A stretch of DNA of 20,166 nucleotides from an uncultured Clostridia bacterium. Lineage in GTDB: Bacteria; Bacillota; Clostridia; TANB77; CAG-508. Where the stretch lies: contig CAKPCG010000028.1 of assembly GCA_934141475.1 (NCBI GenBank), forward strand, positions 1-20,166. Direction: 5' to 3'. Below, piece after piece: positions 1 to 8,487 of the stretch. Under the pieces are notes generated by a model. That model was not told the origin of the DNA. It did no database searches and saw only the letters and a list, made by a program, of their open reading frames with translations. The stretch's first letter is position 1. Each line of letters opens with the position of its first letter. The translations under genes and the position numbers were made by a program.

Positions 1-161
1 GCCTTATAAAAATCAATTGCCCCATACATTACTCCGTGGTCTGTTATAGCCATAGCATCCATTCCAAGTTCTTTTGCTCTTACAGGTAAATCTTTTATTC
101 TATTTGCTCCATCTAACAGGCTATATTCGCTATGTATATGTAAATGCACAAACTTTCCCAT
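1..161 (-). CDS. dnaE: DNA polymerase III alpha subunit, N-terminal fragment
   Basis: The replicative polymerase catalytic subunit; only its first 53 codons lie in the window and the gene runs off the left edge. The fragment carries the start of the PHP domain: HLHIHSEYSLLDG near residues 6-18, then an ITDHG motif near residue 40, both typical of the PHP metal site in DnaE-type subunits. The start is supported by an AAGGAG ribosome binding site eight bases upstream (complement of 169-174). One CGG triplet (34-36) occurs but lies across a His-Gly codon boundary, so it is out of frame. DnaE is preferred over PolC because PolC has its PHP domain internally. Confidence 0.93.
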   Translation of the reverse strand, partial: MGKFVHLHIHSEYSLLDGANRIKDLPVRAKELGMDAMAITDHGVMYGAIDFYK

Positions 162-357
162 TTTTTTGCTCCTTAAAATATTTTTTCTCAATTATACATT
201 TTTTATATATTTTTTTCAATGTTTTTCTTTTAACTTTTAATAATTGTACAATATTCATAGCTTTTAATATTAAATAGAAAAAATCCAAACTAAAATTGTA
301 ATATTTCTTTATACTTAGAATAAATTTTTAATATAAATAAAAAAGGAAGGTAATAAT

Positions 358-925
358 ATGTTTTTATACAATCTAAAGTTAGATGGCAATAGGCTAATTA
401 AGTTTTTATTTATAATTATGCTTATTATAATCTTAATAATATTTTCAATTGGTTTTTACAATATATTTATAAAAAAATCTAATTCTCGGAAATGTAGAAG
501 ACTTAAAACTAACAGACACAATAAACACAAATGCTGTTTTTGAAATAACTTCAAAAAATTACACTAATATTCTTCAAGCAGTAACAAAAGATATTGACTC
601 ATATGTGGGTTGTAAAATTCATTTTATAGGCTATATTTACCGTTTAATAGATTTTGAAAAAGATGAATTTGTCCTTGCAAGAGATATGTTAATTAGTCCT
701 AACACTAACCAAAGCCTAGTTGTGGGCTTTTTATGTACATATGATACAGCCTATGAATTTAAAGATAATACTTGGGTTGATATTACAGGAACAATTATAA
801 AAGGAAATTACTATGGAGATATTGCCCAAATAAAAGTCGATTCTATGTTTGAATGTGAAGAACCTTCAGACAAATTCGTTTCTGTTCCAGATGAAAGTTA
901 TGTTCCTACTTCAAATATGTTTTAA
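358..925 (+). CDS. DUF1980/TIGR03943-like membrane-anchored protein, +1 frameshift at CGG
   Basis: Read continuously this is a 188-residue protein: 43 codons in the first frame, then a +1 shift at CGG (487-489), then 145 codons. Residues about 15-36 form one hydrophobic membrane segment. The remainder resembles the C-terminal domain of the YcgQ/TIGR03943 (DUF1980) family, with the pattern GYIYR, FVLARDM, VVGFLC, WVDITGTI and a closing VPDESYVPTS. The family's function is unknown; it is often paired with a YcgR-type permease, which is not seen here. The start has a GGAAGG site seven bases upstream. Without the shift the frame ends 19 codons later with a basic, unfamily-like tail. It ends at a bidirectional terminator shared with ytvI. 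Family assignment is from motif memory, so moderate; the need for the shift is clear because both halves are open and adjoining. Confidence 0.78.
487..489 (+). other. CGG +1 frameshift site 1 (DUF1980-like gene)
   Basis: In-frame TCT CGG A. Dropping the C gives TCT GGA (Ser-Gly) and opens the downstream 145 codons. An alternative correction, one base less in the A7 run at 471-477, would also restore the frame, so this site alone is less decisive than the others. Confidence 0.75.
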
Positions 926-926
926 A

Positions 927-958
927 AAACGGCTACTTTATTTTTTAAGTGGCCGTTT
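927..958. terminator. Bidirectional rho-independent terminator
   Basis: A 12-pair stem (927-938 with 947-958) with core CGGCTACTT/AAGTGGCCG is flanked by A and T runs on both sides. It lies between the convergent DUF1980-like gene and the corrected 3' end of ytvI, whose stop codon at 959-961 abuts the stem. That fit supports the frameshift-corrected ytvI end. Confidence 0.9.
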
Positions 959-2058
959 TTATTCAATATTTAATATAGTTTTTACAATTCCATCATCTAA
1001 AATTTTAGAAAAAATGTTTTTTACAATAATAAGCACAATAGGTCCTACAAACATTCCGTAAAACTCCTATAAATTTATATCCTGTGTACATTGCTGTTAT
1101 TGTAAATATAGGGTGTACTCCAATATTTCCGACTAACAATTTTAGGTTCAATAAATTGCCTAACTAAACTCATTATAATCCATAATACTATTATGCTTAT
1201 TCCAAGAGTTAAATCTCCATTTAATCCTGAAAAAATTCCCCATGGTACCATTACTGTTCCAGATCCTAAAATAGGTAATGCATCTACAAACGCAATTCCT
1301 ATTGCAATAATTAATGGAAATCCCACATTTAATCCCACGAAATCCATTATATATAAACCTATTAAAGATATTACAAAAGAAATTAGAATTAAAGTTGCTT
1401 GTGCTTTTAAATATCCACCTAATGTTTTTGCAATTTCTCTTATGTGCCTAGTTAATTCTTTCATCCATTTATCAGGCAAATGGTGTTCTAATTCATCTAG
1501 CATATATATTTTATCTGTACAAATAAAATATAAAGCAAGTATGGTTACACCTACATATATCATAATACATGGAATAAATTTTATTCCTTCTACTATTTTT
1601 ATTAAAAATTCTTGAAAATAATTCGAGACATTTTCTAGTACAGAAAAACTGCTTTTTTCTATTATATCTATTAGCTCTTTTGAAAACTTTAGTTTTAGAG
1701 AATTAAAACTATCAAGAATATTTTGTATTTGATTATATATGTTATTATAGTAATTATTAAAATCTGATAATAAATTTGAAGATTCTGAAATTAGTGTTAA
1801 AATCCCCCATGTAAAAAGTCCAATTATTATTCCAAATGTAAACACAAATACTATTATAGAGCTTAATTTTCTTGTAATTTTAAAGTTTTTCATTAATTTT
1901 CTTATTAATGGTTCTATAATCAAAGATATAATAAATGCAATTAGAAATGGCATATAAAATATTGCAATTTTAAATAATAAAATTGTTAAGCCAATGGCAA
2001 AAGATAATAAAATTATTCTTTTAAAAACACTTGTCCAATATCTAAGCTCATTTTTCAT
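959..2058 (-). CDS. ytvI: Sporulation integral membrane protein YtvI (AI-2E family), two +1 frameshifts at CGG
   Basis: A multi-pass membrane protein of the AI-2E exporter/UPF0118 family; the sporulation-linked YtvI branch is common in spore formers, its substrate unknown. Hydrophobic segments lie near residues 15-55, 65-90, 155-185 and 215-305, with a family-like DALPILGSGTVMVPWG stretch around 260-275. Frame 0 runs 309 codons to CGG at 1131-1129; a +1 shift gives 24 codons up to a second CGG at 1058-1056; another +1 shift gives 32 codons to a stop at 959. The result is 365 residues, close to the Bacillus protein, ending in the expected GVHPIFTI, GMFVGPI and hydrophobic C-terminus. Without shifting, the tail is a short unrelated sequence. 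The start has only a weak ribosome binding site. It follows spoIIP with a terminator between. Confidence 0.9.
1056..1058 (-). other. CGG +1 frameshift site 3 (ytvI, second)
   Basis: TTA CGG A in the frame set by the first shift. Dropping the C gives TTA GGA ATG (Leu-Gly-Met) and the conserved GMFVGPI segment, then a normal end at the terminator. Confidence 0.85.
1129..1131 (-). other. CGG +1 frameshift site 2 (ytvI, first)
   Basis: AGT CGG A in the starting frame. Dropping the C gives AGT GGA AAT ATT GGA (Ser-Gly-Asn-Ile-Gly), which joins PKIVS to GNIGVHPIFT as expected for the family. Confidence 0.88.
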
Positions 2059-2126
2059 AACTTTTTTATATAATCAATTACCTAAAATTTAATCGATTAT
2101 ACCCTCCTTTGTATTATTATATGCCA
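2059..2126 (-). promoter_or_regulatory. ytvI upstream region with inverted repeat and orphan Shine-Dalgarno
   Basis: On the minus strand an AAGGAGGG sequence (about 2100-2107) is followed by no usable start codon. An imperfect inverted repeat (ATAATCGATTA with TAATTGATTAT, 10 of 11 matching) lies between it and the ytvI ATG. This could be a leader element or a decayed small gene; I see no -35/-10 pair I would assign with confidence. Confidence 0.3.
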
Positions 2127-2153
2127 AAAATTGGCTGATATTCAGCCAATTTT
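2127..2153 (-). terminator. Rho-independent terminator after spoIIP
   Basis: A perfect 12-pair stem (AAAATTGGCTGA at 2127-2138 with 2142-2153) with a 3-base loop begins at the spoIIP stop codon and ends in a run of Ts on the minus strand. Confidence 0.85.
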
Positions 2154-3317
2154 TATTTTAATGCCTCAGAAAACACCAAAGATAAATATTTCATGCTATT
2201 TAAAGTTTGTTCCATAGTATTTCCAGTTGAACCAACTTCAATTATACAAGCAGCTTTTCCTAAATGCTGATTATATCTTGAATTTCTTAAAATTATAGGC
2301 TTAAAAAGTCCTGGGTATAATTCATTTGCTTTTTCTTGAATTTTTATTGCAAATTCTAAATTACTTTTCCAATTCGGGTGAGATAGCCCCCCTCCGTCTG
2401 TTCCCATTACAAACATTAATTGAGCACAATAATCGTCTCCTATTTTTACAAGAGGAGCATAATTTTCATTACTTCCTATTGCATCTCTATGTAAATCTAT
2501 TATTATATCTGACTTAAAATCTTTTAATATATTTTTAACTGTTGCAAGAGATCTTGTATATGAACCTGTATATGCAGGATAATCATGAAAGTTTTTATTA
2601 TGATTTACATTAAATCCATATCCTTGTAGTCCATTTGTAAGCTCGTCTCCAACTCGTACAACAGAAAAATTTTGATCAGTTGTTCTATAATTTCCGAGAT
2701 GGCTCATATCTATAATTGTCACTTTGAGTATAACTTTCGCATGTATGAGTGTGAAATATAATTATATTGCTTTTATCTATTTGAAGTTCATCTGGATTTA
2801 ATGAAATTTCTTGCAAATTATATGAAGTTTCATTTTTTATTTTTATTCCATTATATTCATTACTATACTTTTCAACTATGGGGTTTTGTGTTACAACTTT
2901 CGTTTCTAAATCTTTTTTTACATTTTCATTTATATTAGCTGTCTCAGTTTGTTCTTGTTTTTCTATATCTTCTGTTTTATCTTCTAATTGTTTTGTTTCA
3001 TCAATATTTTCATCAATATTTTTAGTTTCTTCTTTTGCATCTAATATATTAATTCCTATTTTAAAAATTGTATTAATAGATATTTTCTCATTTTTTTCAT
3101 CCGCTTCTCCCTCTTTAACTACATAATTTATAATACCACTTTGTTTCCTTATTCCTAATTTTATACAATCTATTTTATTAATACAAACAACTGCTCGGTT
3201 TATATATTCACTTTTAAATAAATTCTTAAAAACAACATTTCCTAATATATAAACTATACTTATTATACATAAAATTACAACTATATCTTTAAATTTTACT
3301 ACTGTAATACTAAACAT
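2153..3317 (-). CDS. spoIIP: Stage II sporulation protein SpoIIP, +1 frameshift at CGG
   Basis: Peptidoglycan amidase/endopeptidase that, with SpoIID and SpoIIM, thins septal wall to drive forespore engulfment. The corrected protein is 387 residues (207 before and 180 after the shift), near the Bacillus length of about 400. It has an N-terminal membrane anchor (residues about 8-31), an acidic low-complexity linker, then the catalytic domain: IIIFHTHTCESYTQ, GNYRTTDQNFSVVRVGDEL, IIDLHRDAIGS and IIEVGSTGNT. The CGG at 2696-2694 falls inside the highly conserved region just before GNYRTTDQN; frame 0 stops three codons after it, so an unshifted product would lack most of the catalytic domain. The start has AAGGAG nine bases upstream. 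The gene is followed by a strong terminator. A possible sigma-E promoter lies upstream. Confidence 0.94.
2694..2696 (-). other. CGG +1 frameshift site 4 (spoIIP)
   Basis: CCA TCT CGG AAA TTA TAG in frame 0. Dropping the C gives TCT GGA AAT TAT AGA (Ser-Gly-Asn-Tyr-Arg), matching the invariant SpoIIP motif GNYRTTDQN. Confidence 0.92.
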
Positions 3318-3330
3318 TTATCATACTCCT

Positions 3331-3366
3331 TGTTAAATATATATTCATTTAACAAAATTAATATGC
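3331..3366 (-). promoter_or_regulatory. Possible sigma-E-like promoter and inverted repeat upstream of spoIIP
   Basis: Minus strand GCATATT (3366-3360) matches the sigma-E -35 consensus as known in Bacillus; 14 bases on is AATATATA, a partial -10 match. A perfect 8-base inverted repeat, TGTTAAAT/ATTTAACA (3331-3338, 3347-3354), overlaps the -10. spoIIP is a sigma-E gene in Bacillus, which makes the match reasonable, but in DNA this AT-rich it is weak evidence. Confidence 0.35.
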
Positions 3367-3414
3367 AAAAAAGCCACCATTATATCACAAATCATTTGCA
3401 ATATAATGGTGGCT
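3366..3414 (-). terminator. Rho-independent terminator after the 47-residue gene
   Basis: A perfect 14-pair stem (3372-3385 with 3401-3414; core AGCCACCATTATAT) is followed on the minus strand by six Ts. It begins 25 bases after the stop codon of the small gene. Confidence 0.92.
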
Positions 3415-3439
3415 CGGAAATCACATAACAGCAGTTTTA

Positions 3440-3583
3440 CTACTTAATGCTGCATTTTTCCTTCCATTCTTTGAAATGGTTGTCTAAAAAGCTGCAGTTG
3501 TAAGGGTAGTAATTTGGTCTACCAACTCTATACCCTCTTTCTTTGTCAACTGCGTTTTTAGTGTTTTTGTTGTTTTCCTGCAT
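3440..3583 (-). CDS. Orphan 47-residue protein
   Basis: A 47-codon gene I do not recognise. It is polar and Asn/Lys-rich for the first 15 residues, then contains GRPNYYPYNC and a C-terminal FKEWKEKC, giving two cysteines 14 residues apart. No signal peptide or membrane segment. Support for it being real is contextual: a canonical promoter with 17-base spacing, a GGAG ribosome binding site eight bases before the ATG, and a strong terminator after the stop, forming a monocistronic unit between spoIIP and the MBL hydrolase. It lacks the cysteine density of a SCIFF peptide. A second overlapping frame (start 3609, 42 codons, basic) is also open but has no ribosome binding site, so I prefer this frame. 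Confidence 0.7.
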   Translation of the reverse strand: MQENNKNTKNAVDKERGYRVGRPNYYPYNCSFLDNHFKEWKEKCSIK

Positions 3584-3609
3584 AATGTTTTCTCCTTTCG
3601 TTTTGCCAT

Positions 3610-3629
3610 GTAATCTTTATAAAGATTAC
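3610..3629. repeat. Perfect 20-base palindrome in the 5' leader of the small gene
   Basis: GTAATCTTTA followed directly by its own reverse complement, between the predicted transcription start (about 3645) and the ribosome binding site (about 3591). It could be a dimeric repressor operator; as RNA it would make only a weak hairpin with little loop. Confidence 0.6.
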
Positions 3630-3651
3630 GTTTTACGTTTTGTACTCTTAT

Positions 3652-3680
3652 ATTATATTCCATTTTTTTCCAATTGTCAA
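3652..3680 (-). promoter_or_regulatory. Vegetative (sigma-A type) promoter of the small gene
   Basis: Minus strand TTGACA (3680-3675), 17-base spacer, TATAAT (3657-3652): both hexamers match consensus exactly, suggesting strong transcription in vegetative cells. Confidence 0.9.
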
Positions 3681-3758
3681 TTTTTATTTTGTTTGTTATT
3701 TCTCATTTTCAAAAGTATTTTCCTAAATTCTTCCATTTACTGTTAATTATTTATTTTT

Positions 3759-4409
3759 TTAAATTTTTCTAGGTTTTAATTCCAAATAAATTGGCTTTTC
3801 ATTTCCTATCATTGTTGACTTTCCATGTCCAGGATACACTATAGTATCTTCTGGAAGTATTAATAGTTTATTTATAATAGAATCCATAATCTGATTAAAG
3901 TCAGAAGTTGGCAAATCTGTCCTTCCCCATGTTCCTCTAAATAATGTATCTCCAGAAAATAATAATTTTTCACTTTCTAAATATAAAGAACATCCTCCTT
4001 TTGTATGACCAGGTGTATGAATTACTCTAAATTCCAGCTCTCCAATATGGATTAAATCTCCATCATCAATTCTTGAATCTGCGTCTATTTCTATTTCTGG
4101 CAATCCATCCATAAATTCTGTTAAATTTATTTCTTTGTCATTTAAGCCATCCGCTTCTTCTCTATGAATTAATATTTTACCACCTAATTTTTCCTTTAAT
4201 TCCTTTACTCCTGCAATATGATCCCCATGACAATGTGTTAAAAATATATATTTTAAATTTCCTTGCAAAATATTTATCATTTCTACAATTCTATCTACAT
4301 CACCTGCTGGATCAACTACCATCGTTTCTTTAGATTCTTGGTCAAAAACTATATAGCAATTGGTTTCGTCACCAATCCAAGTTGAAATCTTTAACCTCTT
4401 TAGTATCAT
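3759..4409 (-). CDS. MBL-fold metallo-hydrolase (glyoxalase II-like)
   Basis: A 216-residue soluble metallo-beta-lactamase-fold hydrolase. It shows the metal-binding THCHGDH motif around residues 58-64, then HTPGHTKGGCSLY, GDTLFRGTWGRTDLP and YPGHG near the C-terminus, the pattern of glyoxalase II-like/YqgX-type proteins. The substrate cannot be told from sequence; a thioester is likely. I chose the ATG at 4409 over an in-frame ATG 36 bases upstream because GAAGG lies just before it and the upstream start overlaps the rel coding end. It begins four bases after the rel stop codon, so translation is probably coupled. It has no in-frame CGG and an intact frame. Confidence 0.88.
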   Translation of the reverse strand: MILKRLKISTWIGDETNCYIVFDQESKETMVVDPAGDVDRIVEMINILQGNLKYIFLTHCHGDHIAGVKELKEKLGGKILIHREEADGLNDKEINLTEFMDGLPEIEIDADSRIDDGDLIHIGELEFRVIHTPGHTKGGCSLYLESEKLLFSGDTLFRGTWGRTDLPTSDFNQIMDSIINKLLILPEDTIVYPGHGKSTMIGNEKPIYLELKPRKI

Positions 4410-4413
4410 TTTA

Positions 4414-6618
4414 TTAAACCTTCTTTCTTTTAACCTCATATACACTATCTACTTTTCTAATAGCTTTTAAAATTGTATTTAATTCATCAATATTTTTAGT
4501 TTCTATTGTTATTTCAATTATTGCAATTCTATCTTTTCCTGTTCTTGCATTTATTCCTACTATATTAGCTTTTGTAGAAGTTAAACTCTTTGTTATATCT
4601 GCAAGTAATCCGCTTCTATCATTTGCATCAATTTCTATATCTACATTATAAGAAGCCTGTTTTTCTTCAACCCAAGAAACATCAATAATTCTGTTTTCTT
4701 CTTTTAGTAAATCTTTTACATTTACACAATCTTTTCTATGAACCGAAACTCCTCTTCCTTTTGTAATATATCCTATAATTTCATCACCCGGAAGTGGATT
4801 ACAGCACTTAGATAACTTAACTAGGCAATTATCAATTCCCTTAACTATTATTCCATTACTTGATGGTTTTATTCTTCTTTCATTTCTGGATTTTGACAAT
4901 TGTTCCAATTTTTCTTCTATTTCTTCTTCTTTATGATCTTTTCTATACTCTATAAGCATACGAGCAATTACTTTGGTTGCAGAATTTGCACCAAATCCAA
5001 CGGCTGCATACATTTCGTCTAAATCCTTATATTTATATCTATTAAGCATAGGATTTATATACTCTACTCTAAATAATTTATCATGAGAAACACCTAATCT
5101 TTTTAATTCTTTTTCTATAGATGTTTTTCCTTTTTCAATATTTTCTGCCTTCTTCTCTTTTTTAAACCAACTATTAATTTTAGTTCTAGCTTGTGTACTT
5201 TTTACAAATTTAAGCCAGTCCATACTAGGGCCCTTAGAATTATCTGATGTTATAATTTCAACAATATCACCACTTTTTAATGGAGTAATTATTGGCATTA
5301 TTTTACTATTTATTTTACATCCTGTCATATGATTTCCAATTTCAGCATGAATAAAATATGCAAAATCTATTGGTGTTGCACCTTTTGGTAAAACTTTAAT
5401 CGCACCTTTTGGAGTAAATACATATACTTCATCTTCAAATAGCTCTCTTTTTAAATTTTCTAAAAATTGTGTTGGATCTTGCATATCTTGTTGCCATTCT
5501 AAGGTTTCTCTTAACCATGAAAGTTTATCTTCTGTAACTATAACATTTTTCTTTCCTCTTCCTAAAAAATTTGCTTCTTTATAAGCCCAGTGTGCAGCTA
5601 TACCATATTCAGCAATTCTGTGCATGTCCCAAGTACGAATTTGAACCTCAAACGGAGTACCTTTTTCTCCTAATAATGTTGTATGAATAGATTGATACAT
5701 ATTTGGCTTTGGAACAGCAATATAATCTTTAAATCTTCCTGGCATTGGACTATACATTTCATGAACAACACCTAATGCAGCATAACAATCTTTAACAGAA
5801 TTTACAATTATTCTCATTGCAAACAAATCATAAATTTGATCTATTGTAGAATTATCTCTTTTCATTTTTCTATATATAGAGTACAAATGTTTTGCTCTAC
5901 CTGTAACTTCTGCATCTATCCTTTGTTTTTTTAATTGAATTCTTATATCATCCATTATCTTTTCTATAAATTTTAGTCTTTCATCTTTCTTTTTATTTAT
6001 ACTCTCAACCAATTCATAATACTTATCTGGATATAAATATTTAAATCCCAAATCTTCTAGTTCTGCCTTTATTGAATATAAACCTAATCTATTTGCAAGA
6101 GGAGCATATAAATCTAAAGTTTCTTTTGCATTTGCTATTTGTCTTTCTCTTTTTAAAAACTTCAATGTTCTCATATTGTGAAGTCTATCTGCAAGTTTTA
6201 TCAAAATTACTCTTATATCTTTTCCCATTGCTAAAAACATTCTTCTATAATTTTCTACCTGAGTTTCTTCAACAGTAGCAAATTGAAGATTACTAAGTTT
6301 AGTAACACCTTCTACCATTTCTGCAATTTCATTTCCAAACATTTCTACCAAATCTTCGTTTGTTACATCTGTATCTTCAACCACATCATGTAATAAAGCT
6401 GCACAAATAGTATTATCATCTAAACCAATATTTGCAAGAATATATGCCACATTTAATGGATGTATAATATATGGCTCTCCAGACCCTCTTTTTTGGTCTT
6501 TGTGTTTTTCTGCTGCTAAATTATATGCTTTCATTATTAATTTTGTATCTACTCTTCTTGTTATTTCCTTTTTCTTTGATATTACATCATAAATTGTTAT
6601 CTCTAAATCTTTTGCCAT
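4414..6618 (-). CDS. relA: Bifunctional (p)ppGpp synthetase/hydrolase (Rel)
   Basis: Synthesises (p)ppGpp from ATP and GTP/GDP in the stringent response and hydrolyses it. At 734 residues it has the full Rel/SpoT plan: HD hydrolase domain at about 45-155 with HDVVEDT (so hydrolysis is probably active), synthetase domain at about 235-350 including YQSIHTTLLG and EVQIRTWDMHRIAEYG, TGS domain at about 390-450, a zinc-finger-like CCNPLPGD segment near 590, and an ACT domain at the C-terminus. GGGGG lies five to nine bases before the start. It is 17 bases downstream of recJ. The apt gene often found between recJ and relA in Firmicutes is absent. CGG triplets occur only out of frame and the gene is intact. 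Confidence 0.96.
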   Translation of the reverse strand: MAKDLEITIYDVISKKKEITRRVDTKLIMKAYNLAAEKHKDQKRGSGEPYIIHPLNVAYILANIGLDDNTICAALLHDVVEDTDVTNEDLVEMFGNEIAEMVEGVTKLSNLQFATVEETQVENYRRMFLAMGKDIRVILIKLADRLHNMRTLKFLKRERQIANAKETLDLYAPLANRLGLYSIKAELEDLGFKYLYPDKYYELVESINKKKDERLKFIEKIMDDIRIQLKKQRIDAEVTGRAKHLYSIYRKMKRDNSTIDQIYDLFAMRIIVNSVKDCYAALGVVHEMYSPMPGRFKDYIAVPKPNMYQSIHTTLLGEKGTPFEVQIRTWDMHRIAEYGIAAHWAYKEANFLGRGKKNVIVTEDKLSWLRETLEWQQDMQDPTQFLENLKRELFEDEVYVFTPKGAIKVLPKGATPIDFAYFIHAEIGNHMTGCKINSKIMPIITPLKSGDIVEIITSDNSKGPSMDWLKFVKSTQARTKINSWFKKEKKAENIEKGKTSIEKELKRLGVSHDKLFRVEYINPMLNRYKYKDLDEMYAAVGFGANSATKVIARMLIEYRKDHKEEEIEEKLEQLSKSRNERRIKPSSNGIIVKGIDNCLVKLSKCCNPLPGDEIIGYITKGRGVSVHRKDCVNVKDLLKEENRIIDVSWVEEKQASYNVDIEIDANDRSGLLADITKSLTSTKANIVGINARTGKDRIAIIEITIETKNIDELNTILKAIRKVDSVYEVKRKKV

Positions 6619-6635
6619 AAAAACCCCCTTAATTT

Positions 6636-8334
6636 TTATAATGATTTCATTATATCTTTTATATTAATTTGAATTGTTCTAGTACCATTAAATGAATTTA
6701 TTTCTAAATTTCCCGCAACATCTATTTTATCTCCAATTTTATATTCTTGTGCAAGTTCTCCTAAATTAAAACCAATTGCATTAATATAAACATTATTTTC
6801 ACTTTTTAATCCTAATTTTAAATGCTTTCCATCAGACAAACTCCTTATTGCGTGAATTTTTAAATTTTTAAATGCAAATATAGGCATTTTATTTGCCTCT
6901 CCAAATGGTTCTAACATAGATAAGCTTTCCACCATTTGCATATCTATATCATCTATACTTATTGATTCATCTATATTAAGAACAGGAACAAATTTCGAAA
7001 TATCCGCTTCTTTTGCTATTTTTAAAAACTCTGTTTTAAACTTTTCAAAATTCTCTTTTGCTACACTTACTCCAACTGCCATACTATGTCCACCAAAACC
7101 AGACAAGTAATTTTTGCACTTCATTAAAGCATCATGTAAATCAAAACCAGGAATACTTCTTCCCGAACCTTTTCCTATATCTAATTCATCTTCAAAGCAA
7201 ACTAATATTGATGGCTTAAAATACATCTCTGTTATTTTTGAAGCGACTATTCCGATAACACCACTATGCCAATTTCTGCCTCCTAAAATAATACTGTCTA
7301 AGTTCTCCATATTATTTTCTTTTATTTGTTTATTTGTTTCTTCGAATATTTGTTTTTCTTCTTTTTGTCTTTGAAGATTAAAATCTTTTATTTCATTTGC
7401 TAAATTAGAAGCTTTTTCATAATCTTTTTCAAGTAATAGTTCTAATGCCTTATAACTAAAGCCCATTCTTCCACAAGCATTTATTTTTGGAGCTACACCA
7501 AATGCAATGGCTGTAGAATCAATTTTATTATACCCGTATTTCATTTAAAATCGCTTTTAAACCAACATTTTTTGTGCATTCAACAAGTTTTAACCCAAGT
7601 TTTGTTATAACTCTATTTTCGTCTACTAGCGGAACTATATCAGAAATTGTACCAATTGAAACAATATCAAGATATTTTAAGTATTCTTTTTCATCTAAAT
7701 TTAACCTTTTACTTATTGCCTGAGTAAGTTTAAAAGCAACACCCACTCCTGCAAGTTCTCTAAATGGATATTTATTATCCTTTCTTTTACAATCTACCAC
7801 CGAAATAGCATTAGGAAGTTCTTCAGCTGGCTCATGGTGATCTGTAATTATAGTTTCTATTCCTAATTTTTTAGCAAGTTCAACTTCTTTAACAGCTGTT
7901 ATACCACAGTCCACAGTAACCATTAGCGTATAGCCTTCTTTAGCAATCTTTTTTATTGCCTCTTCATTTAGGCCATAACCCTCTTTTAACCTATTTGGAA
8001 TATATACACCGGCATATAATCCTCTATCTTGTAAAAAACTTTTTAGTACTGTTGTACTAGTTATTCCATCTACATCATAATCTCCAAAAATAATAACTTT
8101 TTCATTTTTTTCGATTGCTATTAATAATCTATTTACTGCCTTTTCCATATCTGGCATATCAAATGGATTATGAAAATCATGTCTGTTTGGATTTAAAAAT
8201 ACATCCACATTATCTATAGTTATTCCTCTGTTTGCAAGAATTGTAGAAATCAACTTATTTAAACCTAATTTTTCTTGTAATTTATCCGCTTCTTTTGTAT
8301 TTTCATTTTGGTAATATTGCCATTTTTTCCTCAT
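6636..8334 (-). CDS. recJ: Single-stranded-DNA-specific exonuclease RecJ, +1 frameshift at CGG
   Basis: 5'-3' single-strand exonuclease for recombination and mismatch repair. The corrected protein is 565 residues (266 before, 299 after the shift), normal for RecJ. The first part has the DHH domain: IIFGDYDVDGITSTT, MVTVDCGIT, IITDHHEP and GVGVAFK. After the shift come AFGVAPKINACGRMG, the DHHA1 GGRNWHSGVIGIVASKI and GFGGHSMAVG motifs, then an OB-fold-like C-terminus. CGG at 7536-7534 is followed in frame 0 by GTA TAA, so an unshifted product would lack half the active site. I chose the ATG at 8334, which has AAAGGA nine bases upstream, over an in-frame ATG at 8400. First gene of the recJ-rel-MBL operon, divergent from ytxC. 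Confidence 0.95.
7534..7536 (-). other. CGG +1 frameshift site 5 (recJ)
   Basis: GAA ATA CGG GTA TAA in frame 0. Dropping the C gives ATA GGG TAT AAT AAA (Ile-Gly-Tyr-Asn-Lys) leading into the conserved DSTAIAFGVAPKINACGRMG. Here the fourth base is G, so the shift does not depend on CGGA. Confidence 0.92.
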
Positions 8335-8487
8335 TATTTTTCCTTTCTTTATTAATAAATCTTTGGTACACATTTTACTACAACGAAAAAAAAATATCAA
8401 TACACCAAATTAAACTCTTTGCATAATATAATGTATATCTTAGCGTTTTTAGTAGATAATAATTATGTTTAAAAAGGGGGTTCTTTA

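Noticed and set aside
471..477. A7 run as the cause of the frameshift in the DUF1980-like gene
   Set aside because: Removing one A would also work, so it cannot be excluded there, but the adjacent TCT CGG A matches the other six sites and gives the same Ser-Gly outcome.
1193..1615. Long plus-strand reading frame opposite ytvI
   Set aside because: It is the shadow of the ytvI coding strand, with no ribosome binding site and no family resemblance.
3440..3583. SCIFF-type six-cysteine ribosomal peptide
   Set aside because: The translated product has only two cysteines and none of the expected spacing; no radical SAM partner is adjacent.
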